Part shown: positions 1-8,092 of the stretch, one piece after another
Layout: every line of letters starts with the position of its first letter
Position numbering within the stretch: position 1 is the stretch's first letter
Origin: a virus
Reading direction: 5' to 3' (one strand)
DNA: 22,664 nucleotides
Virus record (IMG/VR): IMGVR_UViG_3300030339_000252
Span: 1 to 22,664 of that record
Position numbers and translations under genes: made by a program
The notes under the pieces: generated by a model
Database searches by the model: none
The model's input: the letters and a program-made list of their open reading frames with translations, nothing else
What the model was told of the DNA's origin: nothing

Positions 1-3000
1 AATAGCCTGTGCAATTTGAATGGCAACAAAAGCACTGGATTGTTTTTTCTTTAAATCCAGTTCCTTTTGAGCATATTCGCGTTCCACAGCCTGCCGTTTA
101 TCTGCATTATCACCGGCAAGTGCAAGTTGTTTATTTTTCTCTGCTTCCAAATTACTGGTTTCAATTTGCTGATAACCTTGCACTGCATTGGCAATTCTTC
201 CGGTGATATCAACGGCAATTTGAGCATATTCAACGGCTTTCTGTTTTTTGAAAGCAGCTATTGCTTCGGCAGTTCCAGTCTCAGTTTCTTTTACTTCCTT
301 CAGGTGAGCTTTCAGAGCTTTCAGGCTCTTCATGTAACCAAGTTTCTCCTGATCTAAACCAAGATTCTGTCGGATTCGGGCTATTTCTTCCAAATTAGCG
401 GTTTCGTCTGTTATTCCAGCTTTCAGTCTTTTTTCTTTGGCTGTTTTTAAAACTTTATCGGCAGCAGTAACAGCAGCTTTTGCAGCAGTTACGGCTTTCT
501 TTTTATCCGCTTCCGAATTAAATGTAGCATCACCAATTAATTCGGAGTAAGTAGTTGCCTCATCTAGCCTTTTTTGTGCTAAGAATTCCTCAAGTGCAAG
601 AATCGAAGCATTATACTTTTCCTTATCTTTTTTGAGTTGATTGGCATTCCCTGAATGTAATTTCACATTCTTCTCTAATTCTCCCTGAAGGCGTTCGCGC
701 TCTGTATTTTCAAAAATATTAGTAGCGTCCTGAATGGATTTATACGAATCTTCGACAGATTTTAGGTGTGCATCATTAGCCGTTTTTTGTTTATTAATCT
801 GAATATCTTTAATCTGACCGTCCAAATCATTGTATTCTTTCGTGCCAGTTTTATATAAATTTCGTTTTTGTGTTAGAAAATCTACTTCTAAATCAAGTAA
901 TTCGGCATTATATTTATCTTCATCTTTTTTGCCGTCAATCCTATCCTGTTTAAGTAGATTTTTCTTTGCTGTAAGTTCGTTATCCAGTGCTGCAAGCATT
1001 TCAGCTATTGGTGTGTATCCTGTAGTTGGTTTGTCTTTGTTTGTGTTTTTTGCTTTGTCTTCCAGTTTCTTTATTTCATTATATTTCAAATTTGCGTATT
1101 TAAATGCTGCATTGGCTTGACTTATCTGGTCATTATAAAAATTCCATTTTTCAGAACCAGCTTCATATTCATCTCTTTTTTTGGAAATATCTCTTAAAAA
1201 GGTTTTATATTGATCCATTTGTTTTGAATAATATTCAGAAGTATTCATTGACTGGATTTCCTGATTATTTTTCACCGCATTAGCCCTGAATGTAGAAGAT
1301 GCAGTTTCGTATGTTTTTATATTTTTATTAAGCTGGCTATCTTCTTCTTCCAGTTTTTTTATTTCTTTATCATGGTCTCCTGGTTCTGACCTTAATTTAT
1401 TTAATTCATCCTGTATTTCAAGCTGACGTTGCATTGCTTTTACAGTAGCATTTTCATAAGCCTGAGCTTTAGAATTCAATGCAACGCTTTTCAATTTCAT
1501 ATCATATTGCTCGTTTACATCTGCCAAGGCAGAGGCAAGCAATTCGTTCGTAACTTTTTCTTTATCAATAAATGATATAAATCCAGGATATTTTTTGTTT
1601 AGTTCATCAATTAATCTACTTCTAGTTTGTTCATTCTCATTTGTATTTAAAATAGCTGCAACCAGCGACGTCAGTTCAGAACGTTGTTTGATAATTTCTT
1701 CCGAGTTTTGCTTATAAGCCTCTTTGTAATCATCCATTATAGCAATCTGAATCTTTTGTGCATCATTTAATTCTGTTGATTTTTTAATCCAGTCAATTAA
1801 ATAAACAAGAGCAACCGCTATTGCAGAAGCTATTATACCCCATAAATTACCCTTCATGGTTTTATTACTTATAGCCGTTGCTTCTGCCAAAGCCATTTCA
1901 GCAGCAGTTGCTTCTTTAGTCAATGCAATTCTGATACGCAAAGAAAGTATTTTGATAGCATGTCCAAGTTCAACTACTTTATCCCACGCATACATAAGTT
2001 TGAGGGCAATAGTGGTTAAATTTGTCACAACAAGAAAAGCAGTGAATGCCGAAACAAGGGCTATAATAATTGTTGCATTTTCTTTTAATAAAGTAGGTAA
2101 TTTAACCAGAAATTTGACAAACAGAGTACCGATGTTTGTTGCATTTAGCATTGCCGGATTTAGGTTTTTTACTAACTCCATTCCAAGCTCATTAAACTGA
2201 TTCTTAGCCTGTGCGAGTTTAGCAGCCATTGTTTGGCTGTTTATTTTAGCCTGTTCGTAAGCAACAGATGTTCCTGTTACAGCTTTTGTCATTGAATCAT
2301 ATTTTGGAATACTATCCAATAATATCTGACCTGCAGTAACATTTTCGGCACCAAACATCTTAATAATAAGTGCATCTTTCTGAGCAGGATCATGCAAATC
2401 TTTCAGTTTCTTATTTACATCGGTCAATGCATCTCTGAAATTGAAACTCCCTGAAGCATAACCGACTCCGGCTTCTTTCAACTTAAGTAAGGCGCCACGT
2501 AATTTAGTACCCGCCTCTTCACCTACTAATTGTTTTTCGGCCAGTACTTCCAAAGCTCCAACAGTTTGCTCAAGGCTCATATTGGATGCATTGGCAACAG
2601 CTCCAACGTTTTTCATGGAGTCGGAAAGGTTATTCACTTCAGCGCTACCGGCAAGCGCTCCAGCACCAAGAGCATTAATTACACGACTTGCATCGGAAGA
2701 TTTCAAACCAAACTGGTTCAATGAAGCTGCTACAGCTTCAAATGCCGGAACAGCTTCCATTTTGCCTGCTGTGGCAAGTATTAGAGCTTCCTTAGTTACG
2801 GCTGCCAACGCATCTCTATCTTTCAACAATTCAGGACGTTTACTTCCCATAATGGTCATACCGTCCACAATATCTTTTGACGACAGGCGAATACGTACAC
2901 CTGATTCGGTCATTTGAGTAGATAGATCCTTTGCCTGTTTAGCCAACCACTCTATATCATTGTCACCCAGTCCGGTCAATGCCTTCAGATTTGCTTTTGA

Positions 3001-3588
3001 ATCTTCCAATTGGTTTCGTTGATCCATAAAACCTTTTAATGCCAATGTAAATCCGGTTACAGCTGCAAATCCTGCCGTAAACATGGCAAAGTATTTATTT
3101 ACTCCATTGGCAGCTTTACTCATCATACTGCCATTCTCACCCACCTGAGAATTCATATCCGCTTGCGCTTTGCTTACTTCGCGGGTTACACGGTCGTACT
3201 GCTGCAGTTTGGTTTTATGTTCATCCGTTCCGCGAGATGTAGCCTTCAGTTCCTTTTGCAGTTGCTTTTGAACTGCAATCAAATCATTGTACGATTGCCC
3301 GGACAGATTCTTCAGAACCGATTCGGTTTGTTTTAATTTCGCACGATAGTCTATTTCTGCTTGTTGACTTTTCTTGAGCTGATTTTCATTTTGCTTCAGT
3401 TGTTTCTGAAGATCATCCCATGCTTTACCGGAGTTCTTACCCTCGGCAGTGAGTTTTTTACTTTCTTCGGTCAGTGTCTGGATAGAACTTTCATATTTTT
3501 TTGTTGCTGCCGACATGGCTGCCATACCTTTACCATAATCCGAAGTTTCGAGATAAACGCGTATCCCACGGCTAAAATCGTTTCCCAT
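1..3588 (-). CDS. Phage tail tape-measure protein, TP901-like (3' end beyond the window)
   Basis: The reading frame is open from an ATG at 3588 to base 1 (1196 codons, no stop), so the gene continues off the left edge. Residues about 20-160 are charged, Gln/Lys-rich and coiled-coil-like. A hydrophobic segment follows at about 166-184 (FAMFTAGFAAVTGFTLAL). Residues about 185-400 resemble the TP901 tape-measure core (alternating Ala-rich helices, LEQTVGALEVLAEK, MFGAENVTAGQILL). Two more membrane-like segments lie near 504-530 and 581-600, and the rest is long Lys/Glu/Gln-rich coiled coil. Tape-measure proteins set siphovirus tail length and help DNA pass into the cell. At about 0.15 nm per residue, the visible part alone implies a tail of roughly 180 nm or more. 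The gene sits behind its own terminator and promoter-like element, downstream of the lysis genes, which is an unusual place for it. Confidence 0.9.
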   Translation of the reverse strand, partial: MGNDFSRGIRVYLETSDYGKGMAAMSAATKKYESSIQTLTEESKKLTAEGKNSGKAWDDLQKQLKQNENQLKKSQQAEIDYRAKLKQTESVLKNLSGQSYNDLIAVQKQLQKELKATSRGTDEHKTKLQQYDRVTREVSKAQADMNSQVGENGSMMSKAANGVNKYFAMFTAGFAAVTGFTLALKGFMDQRNQLEDSKANLKALTGLGDNDIEWLAKQAKDLSTQMTESGVRIRLSSKDIVDGMTIMGSKRPELLKDRDALAAVTKEALILATAGKMEAVPAFEAVAASLNQFGLKSSDASRVINALGAGALAGSAEVNNLSDSMKNVGAVANASNMSLEQTVGALEVLAEKQLVGEEAGTKLRGALLKLKEAGVGYASGSFNFRDALTDVNKKLKDLHDPAQKDALIIKMFGAENVTAGQILLDSIPKYDSMTKAVTGTSVAYEQAKINSQTMAAKLAQAKNQFNELGMELVKNLNPAMLNATNIGTLFVKFLVKLPTLLKENATIIIALVSAFTAFLVVTNLTTIALKLMYAWDKVVELGHAIKILSLRIRIALTKEATAAEMALAEATAISNKTMKGNLWGIIASAIAVALVYLIDWIKKSTELNDAQKIQIAIMDDYKEAYKQNSEEIIKQRSELTSLVAAILNTNENEQTRSRLIDELNKKYPGFISFIDKEKVTNELLASALADVNEQYDMKLKSVALNSKAQAYENATVKAMQRQLEIQDELNKLRSEPGDHDKEIKKLEEEDSQLNKNIKTYETASSTFRANAVKNNQEIQSMNTSEYYSKQMDQYKTFLRDISKKRDEYEAGSEKWNFYNDQISQANAAFKYANLKYNEIKKLEDKAKNTNKDKPTTGYTPIAEMLAALDNELTAKKNLLKQDRIDGKKDEDKYNAELLDLEVDFLTQKRNLYKTGTKEYNDLDGQIKDIQINKQKTANDAHLKSVEDSYKSIQDATNIFENTERERLQGELEKNVKLHSGNANQLKKDKEKYNASILALEEFLAQKRLDEATTYSELIGDATFNSEADKKKAVTAAKAAVTAADKVLKTAKEKRLKAGITDETANLEEIARIRQNLGLDQEKLGYMKSLKALKAHLKEVKETETGTAEAIAAFKKQKAVEYAQIAVDITGRIANAVQGYQQIETSNLEAEKNKQLALAGDNADKRQAVEREYAQKELDLKKKQSSAFVAIQIAQAI

Positions 3589-3613
3589 TGTCGTAGAGTT
3601 TTAATTACAAGTA

Positions 3614-3649
3614 CAAAAGAAATCATTACCTCAAGCCATTTAAAGGACA
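3614..3649 (-). promoter_or_regulatory. Late-promoter-like element D, upstream of the tape-measure gene
   Basis: On the minus strand TGTCCTTTA (3649-3641) is followed after exactly 19 nt by TTCTTTTG (3621-3614). The final G is 26 nt before the tape-measure ATG. The same 9-mer and spacing occur at three other operon heads in the window. The second half is a weaker match to the Bacteroidetes TAnnTTTG box than copies A and B. Confidence 0.6.
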
Positions 3650-3650
3650 C

Positions 3651-3679
3651 AAAAAAGCCCTCGTTTCACAACGAAGGCT
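3651..3679 (-). terminator. Rho-independent terminator after the tail-tip/lysis operon
   Basis: On the minus strand AGCCTTCGTT, a short loop (GTGA-containing) and AACGAGGGCT form a 10-bp stem with one G-T pair, followed by six T. It lies 37 nt after the stop of the last lysis-region gene and directly before the tape-measure promoter-like element. Confidence 0.85.
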
Positions 3680-3716
3680 TAAATAAAATAAACAATATTA
3701 ATACTAATGAAAAAAA

Positions 3717-4118
3717 CTAAACATGTCGGGCAGTACTTCTAATATTATGCGTATATCCGTATTCTGTTTGATAATTATTCAGCTTCCTATTGAGCCGTAT
3801 ATTATAACTAGAGTCATTGAATTTAATAGATGTAGCATTACCATTTATCGCCAGGCTTGGACCCCAGTCCGGATTCCTCCAGGTATCCGATTTCACCATT
3901 TGCACTGTGATTACTTTTTCTGCCGGAAGCGTTACTGCAGTAAAATTATAAACCGCCGTAGCAGCTTCAAAATTTACAGCCATTACCGGCATAGGTGTGA
4001 TTTGCGTAATCACGAACGATTTTTGAATCATGTCAGTGGCCGTAGTCGCTGCATGGGTTGCCATTGTCGCCGAGAAAGTCAGCGAAAACAGCGCTAAGAA
4101 AAAAATCAATCTTTTCAT
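3717..4118 (-). CDS. Small secreted protein of unknown function
   Basis: 133 aa from the ATG at 4118. The frame stays open further upstream, but the chosen start begins a classic signal peptide (MKRLIFFLALFSLTFSATMA, cleavage near the following THAATT) and lies just 32 nt after the preceding gene, so the longer version is unlikely. The mature part of about 110 residues has no motif I recognise; its C-terminal half is rich in Asn, Thr and aromatic residues. It is the last gene before the terminator, directly after the lysis genes. It could be an accessory lysis factor or a surface-modifying moron expressed by a lysogen. Confidence 0.65.
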   Translation of the reverse strand: MKRLIFFLALFSLTFSATMATHAATTATDMIQKSFVITQITPMPVMAVNFEAATAVYNFTAVTLPAEKVITVQMVKSDTWRNPDWGPSLAINGNATSIKFNDSSYNIRLNRKLNNYQTEYGYTHNIRSTARHV

Positions 4119-4150
4119 AAGAGTAAAAATTTTTGTTGTTAATAATAAAA

Positions 4151-4777
4151 CTATTTGTTGTTTGAAGTGACAAATTTTGAAATAAATTTCTGCCAAATAA
4201 AGGTCAACTTTCCGGCCGGTGTAAACTTCCATGCAAGTTGGAATAAAACACAAATACAAATCCCCGCAAGAAACCATTTCCACCAGTTACTCGCTTGTTC
4301 GGTTTTCGTTGAAACTTCACTTTTAAGTAAAGCATTCACTTTGCTCAGGCTATCAATTTTCAAATCATACGACTTTAAATAGGTGGCAAATAAGTTAGTC
4401 ACTTCTTTTGCAGAATATAGCGTTTCAGTTGATTCAACAGCTTTTTTACCTTTACCTTTTACGGTTGTTTGTAAAGTTTCAGACACTTTAAGCGGTCTGT
4501 TAGGTGTACTGTCAGTGTATAGTTTAGGATCATAAACTATCGTGTGAATAGTCGTTTCTTCGGTCTCATTTTCATCTACTGAAGCAGTTGATTTGACTGA
4601 TTCAGTAGATTTTTTCTCTGAATTGACACTAGTTGTCAAATTCGTTTTTTCGTCAGAAACTTTTGTTACCTCAGTATTTGTCTGTAGCTTTTGAGTAACA
4701 TTCGTTTTCACAATTTTCTTAGCCGGTGCACACCCGACCAGGAGAATTACCAGGAATAAGATTAGTTTTGTTTTCAT
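4151..4777 (-). CDS. Probable unimolecular spanin (lipoprotein with C-terminal membrane helix)
   Basis: 208 aa from the ATG at 4777, which forms an ATGA overlap with the endolysin stop; an ATG two codons upstream (4783) is also possible. The N-terminus is a textbook lipoprotein signal (MKTKLILFLVILLVGC, Cys16 as lipidation site). Residues about 20-160 are Thr/Ser/Lys/Glu-rich, compatible with an extended periplasmic rod. Near residues 165-183 a membrane helix follows (WWKWFLAGICICVLFQLAW), then a basic tail. A protein anchored in the outer membrane by lipid and in the inner membrane by a C-terminal helix is the defining layout of u-spanins (T1 gp11 type), which fuse the two membranes at the last step of lysis. 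Position right after holin and endolysin supports this. The sequence itself is not recognisably similar to T1 gp11. Confidence 0.72.
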   Translation of the reverse strand: MKTKLILFLVILLVGCAPAKKIVKTNVTQKLQTNTEVTKVSDEKTNLTTSVNSEKKSTESVKSTASVDENETEETTIHTIVYDPKLYTDSTPNRPLKVSETLQTTVKGKGKKAVESTETLYSAKEVTNLFATYLKSYDLKIDSLSKVNALLKSEVSTKTEQASNWWKWFLAGICICVLFQLAWKFTPAGKLTFIWQKFISKFVTSNNK

Positions 4778-5316
4778 GTCCATCTACTTATTTTGTAAAA
4801 TTGTTTTTTAAGACGTTTTTTCTTGAAACACCCATTTCCTTCACGGCTGCCGTCTTTATTCGTATTTCCTTCAACCGTTATGGCCATGGAAGAATCAGGC
4901 GGCCACTCATCTATAAATCCTTCGTGAGCTATTCTTCCCATATCTACAAAGAAAAGTCCGAAAACATCCGCCGTTCGTGGGGTTAGATTATTCTTTTTCC
5001 CGCGTGTGTAAATCGTTTTTTTTGCAGGAAACCAATTCGGGCAGTAACCTGAAATAATTGCTTTTACTCCAGCTTCCACAAACGAGAAGCAAACAGTCGC
5101 AGCGCACCAGGGATCACCCTTTTTTATGCCGGCAGCTTTTTGAATTTTCTCAACCATAAATCCATCATTGCGTCCGGTAAGTTCTTTAACTCCAATCAGC
5201 GACGTATATACTTTTTGAACTTTATTGATGCGTTCTAGCTCACTATCATTGCCATAGCAACTAATAGAACAACAATAAAGCAGTAAATAGAGTAAGTAAG
5301 TTTTTGTCTTTGCCAT
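4774..5316 (-). CDS. Exported endolysin, CHAP-like cysteine peptidase/amidase
   Basis: 180 aa. Residues 1-20 form a hydrophobic export signal (KTYLLYLLLYCCSISC) with a possible but poor lipobox at Cys20. The catalytic domain has the CHAP-like pattern: Cys71 in DPWCAATVCFSF, His131 in GRIAHEGFIDEW, and Glu149/Asn151 in ITVEGNTN, spaced as expected for the Cys-His-Asn/Glu site that cuts peptidoglycan peptide bonds. Similar exported single-domain lysins are known in phages of Gram-negative hosts. The first 82 nt lie inside the 3' end of the upstream holin-like gene. The next plausible start is far inside the domain and would lose the signal, so the overlap appears real. The ORF ends in an ATGA overlap with the spanin gene. 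Confidence 0.8.
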   Translation of the reverse strand: MAKTKTYLLYLLLYCCSISCYGNDSELERINKVQKVYTSLIGVKELTGRNDGFMVEKIQKAAGIKKGDPWCAATVCFSFVEAGVKAIISGYCPNWFPAKKTIYTRGKKNNLTPRTADVFGLFFVDMGRIAHEGFIDEWPPDSSMAITVEGNTNKDGSREGNGCFKKKRLKKQFYKISRWT

Positions 5317-5657
5317 GGTGTGATATTATTTTTAAATTCATCTTTCATTTCCGTAGTCAGATACTTATGATGTGTGCCGAATATGGTCTTATAAGCCAAC
5401 CATGCCACAGCCAGGAATACAAAAAGCATGAGCGGTGGAACGATCAATAATTGAAATATCCCGGCATCAAAAATACCTGAAGAAGGATCATACCATCTCA
5501 GAACGGGAACGCTAATGGCAAACACCAGCAATGCTGCCGGAACAGTCAGTAAAACATGATGTTTTTTAAAAAACGCCTTCACTTTTCGCTTTACACATTT
5601 TAATTTCTCGGATATTAAATCCTTTGCTTTCTGAAATAATGCTTTAATCGTTTCCAT
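5235..5657 (-). CDS. Candidate holin, three membrane segments
   Basis: 140 aa. A basic amphipathic N-terminus (KCVKRKVKAFFKKHH) is followed by three hydrophobic segments at about residues 35-53, 67-90 and 120-138 (last one YSIYCFIVVLLVAMAMIV). Small size, basic N-terminus, multiple helices and position immediately before the endolysin fit a holin, the protein that permeabilises the inner membrane and times lysis. The last 27 codons overlap the endolysin signal sequence in another frame. I do not recognise a specific holin family, so the call rests on topology and neighbourhood. Confidence 0.6.
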   Translation of the reverse strand: METIKALFQKAKDLISEKLKCVKRKVKAFFKKHHVLLTVPAALLVFAISVPVLRWYDPSSGIFDAGIFQLLIVPPLMLFVFLAVAWLAYKTIFGTHHKYLTTEMKDEFKNNITPWQRQKLTYSIYCFIVVLLVAMAMIVS

Positions 5658-5659
5658 AT

Positions 5660-5983
5660 CTATTTTTCTATTATAAAATTTTCAAACTCCTTTTTGAAAT
5701 CACCGACGGCTTTATTCATAGCCGCCAACTCACCGTTTAATAAAGCCTTTCCTTTTTCGTCTCTAAGCTTTTTCAGGCTTTCAAGAGCCAGTTTTGTACT
5801 TTCGATCGATAGAAGAACTCCCTTGGTGTGCATCTGATGCATACACAAGTGTTTTTGCTCTTTTGCCCGAAATTCTTTTAGTTTTGCTTCTTCAGTTTCA
5901 TCGCGTTTTCGTTGATTTTTATTGAGCATAAACATAAAAATACCGACTATAAGAGGCGATATGAGTAATTTCACAATTTCCAT
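5660..5983 (-). CDS. Small one-helix membrane protein with coiled-coil tail, lysis cassette
   Basis: 107 aa. One N-terminal membrane helix (about residues 5-20, LLISPLIVGIFMFML) is followed by a strongly charged stretch (NKNQRKRDETEEAKLKEF) and a Lys/Glu/Leu-rich helical remainder. It lies 2 nt upstream of the holin candidate. This shape fits a holin partner, antiholin or inner-membrane spanin subunit. The basic residues just after the helix favour a cytoplasmic C-terminus, which argues against i-spanin. No family is recognised. Confidence 0.6.
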   Translation of the reverse strand: MEIVKLLISPLIVGIFMFMLNKNQRKRDETEEAKLKEFRAKEQKHLCMHQMHTKGVLLSIESTKLALESLKKLRDEKGKALLNGELAAMNKAVGDFKKEFENFIIEK

Positions 5984-5988
5984 ATTTT

Positions 5989-6237
5989 TTAATTTATCTG
6001 ATAAATAATTATACTCTCCTTACAAGGAATTGCATCCGCTCCATAGAAACTCAAATTGTTAGGTTTCTTCAAATTTGAGATGCTCCCGCCTAAAAATGTA
6101 AGCAAATTTGGTGTAAGGTATGCCTTACCACTTCCACTAACTCCTAAAAATGTAAGCAAATTAGGTGGAAGATAGACTTCACCACTTCCACTTACCCCAA
6201 CGAACTGAAGCTTTATATTAGGTGCTAATCTAGCCAT
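5989..6237 (-). CDS. Small protein with an 18-residue tandem repeat
   Basis: 82 aa, function unknown. Residues about 13-51 are built from an 18-residue unit, GVSGSGEVYLPPNLLTFL then GVSGSGKAYLTPNLLTFL, followed by a third partial start GGSISN. At DNA level the period is 54 bp. Glycine turns alternating with hydrophobic strands suggest stacked beta structure, as in fibre or spike tips. It sits 1 nt after the beta-helix spike gene and before the lysis genes, so a tail-spike accessory, trimer tip or chaperone is possible. No signal peptide or membrane helix. Confidence 0.55.
   Translation of the reverse strand: MARLAPNIKLQFVGVSGSGEVYLPPNLLTFLGVSGSGKAYLTPNLLTFLGGSISNLKKPNNLSFYGADAIPCKESIIIYQIN
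6089..6196 (-). repeat. 54-bp tandem repeat inside a small gene
   Basis: Two copies starting at 6089 and 6143 on the plus strand. They share CCTAAAAATGTAAGCAAATT and ACCACTTCCACT, with differences mainly in the middle. The period is a multiple of three, so the copies add or remove exactly 18 residues without a frameshift. Confidence 0.85.
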
Positions 6238-6238
6238 A

Positions 6239-7858
6239 CTAGTCTGCGTAATGAATGTTTAATTCAAGTTTAAAATACTTGATATTTATAGCTTGTAAAC
6301 CACAGTTAGCTTGAGAACCTAATTCAAAGTTTTCGCTATCAGCTTCGGTAACTGCCCAATCCCCATAAATATCTAAATCTTTATTCGTAGTAACTCCAAA
6401 TACTCCAAGTAAGTCAGAGAATAAAACTGGTTGCTCTGATTTTGCTCCTGATATGTGATACCACATCTTAGTCACTCCAGTAAACTTAGCCGAAAAACGT
6501 GGGAAAGCTGATGCTGCCAACGCATTATCAAAAGGTATAACTTCAACAGTCTCTACTGGAATGTTGCCTGCTGTAAACGGTTGAAGCTTCCCAAACCAAA
6601 AACGCTTAGTGATGCCCGACTCTAAGTAAGAGTTCATTCCATCAAATGAATACCCTCTAGGATAGAAAAAAACATCTGTAACTACTCTATTCCAGTACTG
6701 GTCTTCATATTGATTACTGGCATAGAAGTTACCCTCTGAATCTCTTGTGAGTATGTTTGGAACATTAGCTGTGTCAACTCCACTGGCATCAACATCAGTA
6801 ATATCATTGAATGTCATCCCACCCAGATTACCTGAATAAGCGCCCACGAACGCGCCTGTGTTCGACATATAAAGTGCTTGGTTATCCGCATTTAAGTATA
6901 GTGAATAATCTATTGGAGTACCTCCATTATAACGATTAAATATAGGAGTTCCATTAATGTCATCTACTACCTTACAACTCTCTGAATTATCTGGTTTAAG
7001 GGCAAATAACGTATTTATGCTATTCAGTAAATAAGTTTTATTTGTGGAATCTAGGGTATCTGCATACGCAGTTAATGAATCCCTAATATCTTGAATCCAT
7101 GTAGCCTCATCATTTCCATAAGTGATTGGAATAACTGAACCGTTCCACAACCATTGAGTTAGTTTTCTAAATAAACAATAGTAAAACTTTGTCACATCTG
7201 TAGTGGTGTTAGAGAATCTAAATAAGTCCACACAATTTGTTATTATGCTGTTACTTACTATGTTATTCAACCCACTATTACCATAAGCTCCAGCATAATT
7301 CTTATAATTAATAATTGTGTTATTGACGACGCCAATACTTATGTCGTTTATTAAAGTTGTTGAAGGACACCCACATGCTTTAAAATCTTCAATTAAGCAA
7401 TTCCGAATAAGAGCTTTTACGTCATAAATCCCAGTATCTCCTGTTAATGATTTTATCCTACAATTTATGATTTGTGAATTTCCACTAGCAATACCAACTA
7501 AAATATTAATTTTTATATTATGAATACATTGAATATAGCCATTACCAGCACCTCCATAACTTACAGTTCCTACTACTTCGGCATCATCTCCATCCCCAAT
7601 TAAATTTTTACCTGCTGCTAAAAGTTCAATATTTTCAGTACATTGCCCTCTAATAATTAAATTTTGTAGTGATAATGTTTTTGCGTAGGTAATAGTTCCA
7701 ACGGGATTACTCCTAGCACCATCATTAGTGTCTAAACCAACCCCCGCAAAAATGTGAAGGGTATTTGCATCCGTCAAGGGAGTAATTTGTTCTACCCAAA
7801 TGCCTGACGAAAATACTAACTTTTTAAAAAGCTTAGTTCTAAATAATTGATTGCTCAT
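6239..7858 (-). CDS. Right-handed beta-helix tail spike / receptor-binding protein
   Basis: 539 aa. Near residue 38 it has HIFAGVGLDTNDGARSNP, the motif that typically opens the helix of pectin-lyase-fold phage spikes, then short repeated strands ending in Asn, Ile and Val (IINCRIKSL, LIRNCLIEDF, VVNNTIINY, IVSNSIITN) to about residue 230. A different, probably globular C-terminal region follows. Such proteins are trimeric and bind or cut surface glycans. No catalytic residues can be assigned. It lies between small tail proteins and the lysis genes in the tail-tip operon, a usual spot for the host-range determinant. Confidence 0.7.
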   Translation of the reverse strand: MSNQLFRTKLFKKLVFSSGIWVEQITPLTDANTLHIFAGVGLDTNDGARSNPVGTITYAKTLSLQNLIIRGQCTENIELLAAGKNLIGDGDDAEVVGTVSYGGAGNGYIQCIHNIKINILVGIASGNSQIINCRIKSLTGDTGIYDVKALIRNCLIEDFKACGCPSTTLINDISIGVVNNTIINYKNYAGAYGNSGLNNIVSNSIITNCVDLFRFSNTTTDVTKFYYCLFRKLTQWLWNGSVIPITYGNDEATWIQDIRDSLTAYADTLDSTNKTYLLNSINTLFALKPDNSESCKVVDDINGTPIFNRYNGGTPIDYSLYLNADNQALYMSNTGAFVGAYSGNLGGMTFNDITDVDASGVDTANVPNILTRDSEGNFYASNQYEDQYWNRVVTDVFFYPRGYSFDGMNSYLESGITKRFWFGKLQPFTAGNIPVETVEVIPFDNALAASAFPRFSAKFTGVTKMWYHISGAKSEQPVLFSDLLGVFGVTTNKDLDIYGDWAVTEADSENFELGSQANCGLQAINIKYFKLELNIHYAD

Positions 7859-7860
7859 CT

Positions 7861-8091
7861 TTATTCAATTATATATTGTTTGAAATCCCAGTTTATAGAT
7901 TCACTGAAATACTCCACTCTTACTGTAAAGTACTCTGTAGCGTGTGATAGAGGTCGTCCAAAATCATCTTTAGTTTCAAAGTCTTTTAGTTCGACCTTTA
8001 CATTTTCACCGAACCACGCTTGAAAAAGTGAGGTTTGTTCTTGAAGTGATTTACCCAATTCAAAAGGTATGTTTGCTATTATTGTTGCCAT
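7861..8091 (-). CDS. Small tail-operon protein, unknown function
   Basis: 76 aa, mostly beta and acidic, no signal peptide or membrane segment (starts MATIIANIPFELGKSLQ). It is 2 nt from the spike gene downstream and 1 nt from the gene upstream, so it is clearly part of the operon. No family recognised; it could be a fibre adaptor or assembly factor. Confidence 0.6.
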   Translation of the reverse strand: MATIIANIPFELGKSLQEQTSLFQAWFGENVKVELKDFETKDDFGRPLSHATEYFTVRVEYFSESINWDFKQYIIE

Positions 8092-8092
8092 T

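Noticed and set aside
3723-4097. Plus-strand open frame of 124 codons opposite the small secreted protein gene
   Set aside because: Opposite a gene with a signal peptide, no coding character, no promoter; a shadow frame like the other plus-strand frames in the window.
4119-4283. N-terminal extension of the small secreted protein
   Set aside because: It would overlap the spanin gene, is Cys/Tyr-rich and unlike a protein N-terminus, and would bury the signal peptide.
5989-6237. Possible diversity-generating retroelement variable repeat next to a spike gene
   Set aside because: No reverse transcriptase, no template repeat and no adenine-specific variation in the window; simple 54-bp tandem repeats explain the pattern.
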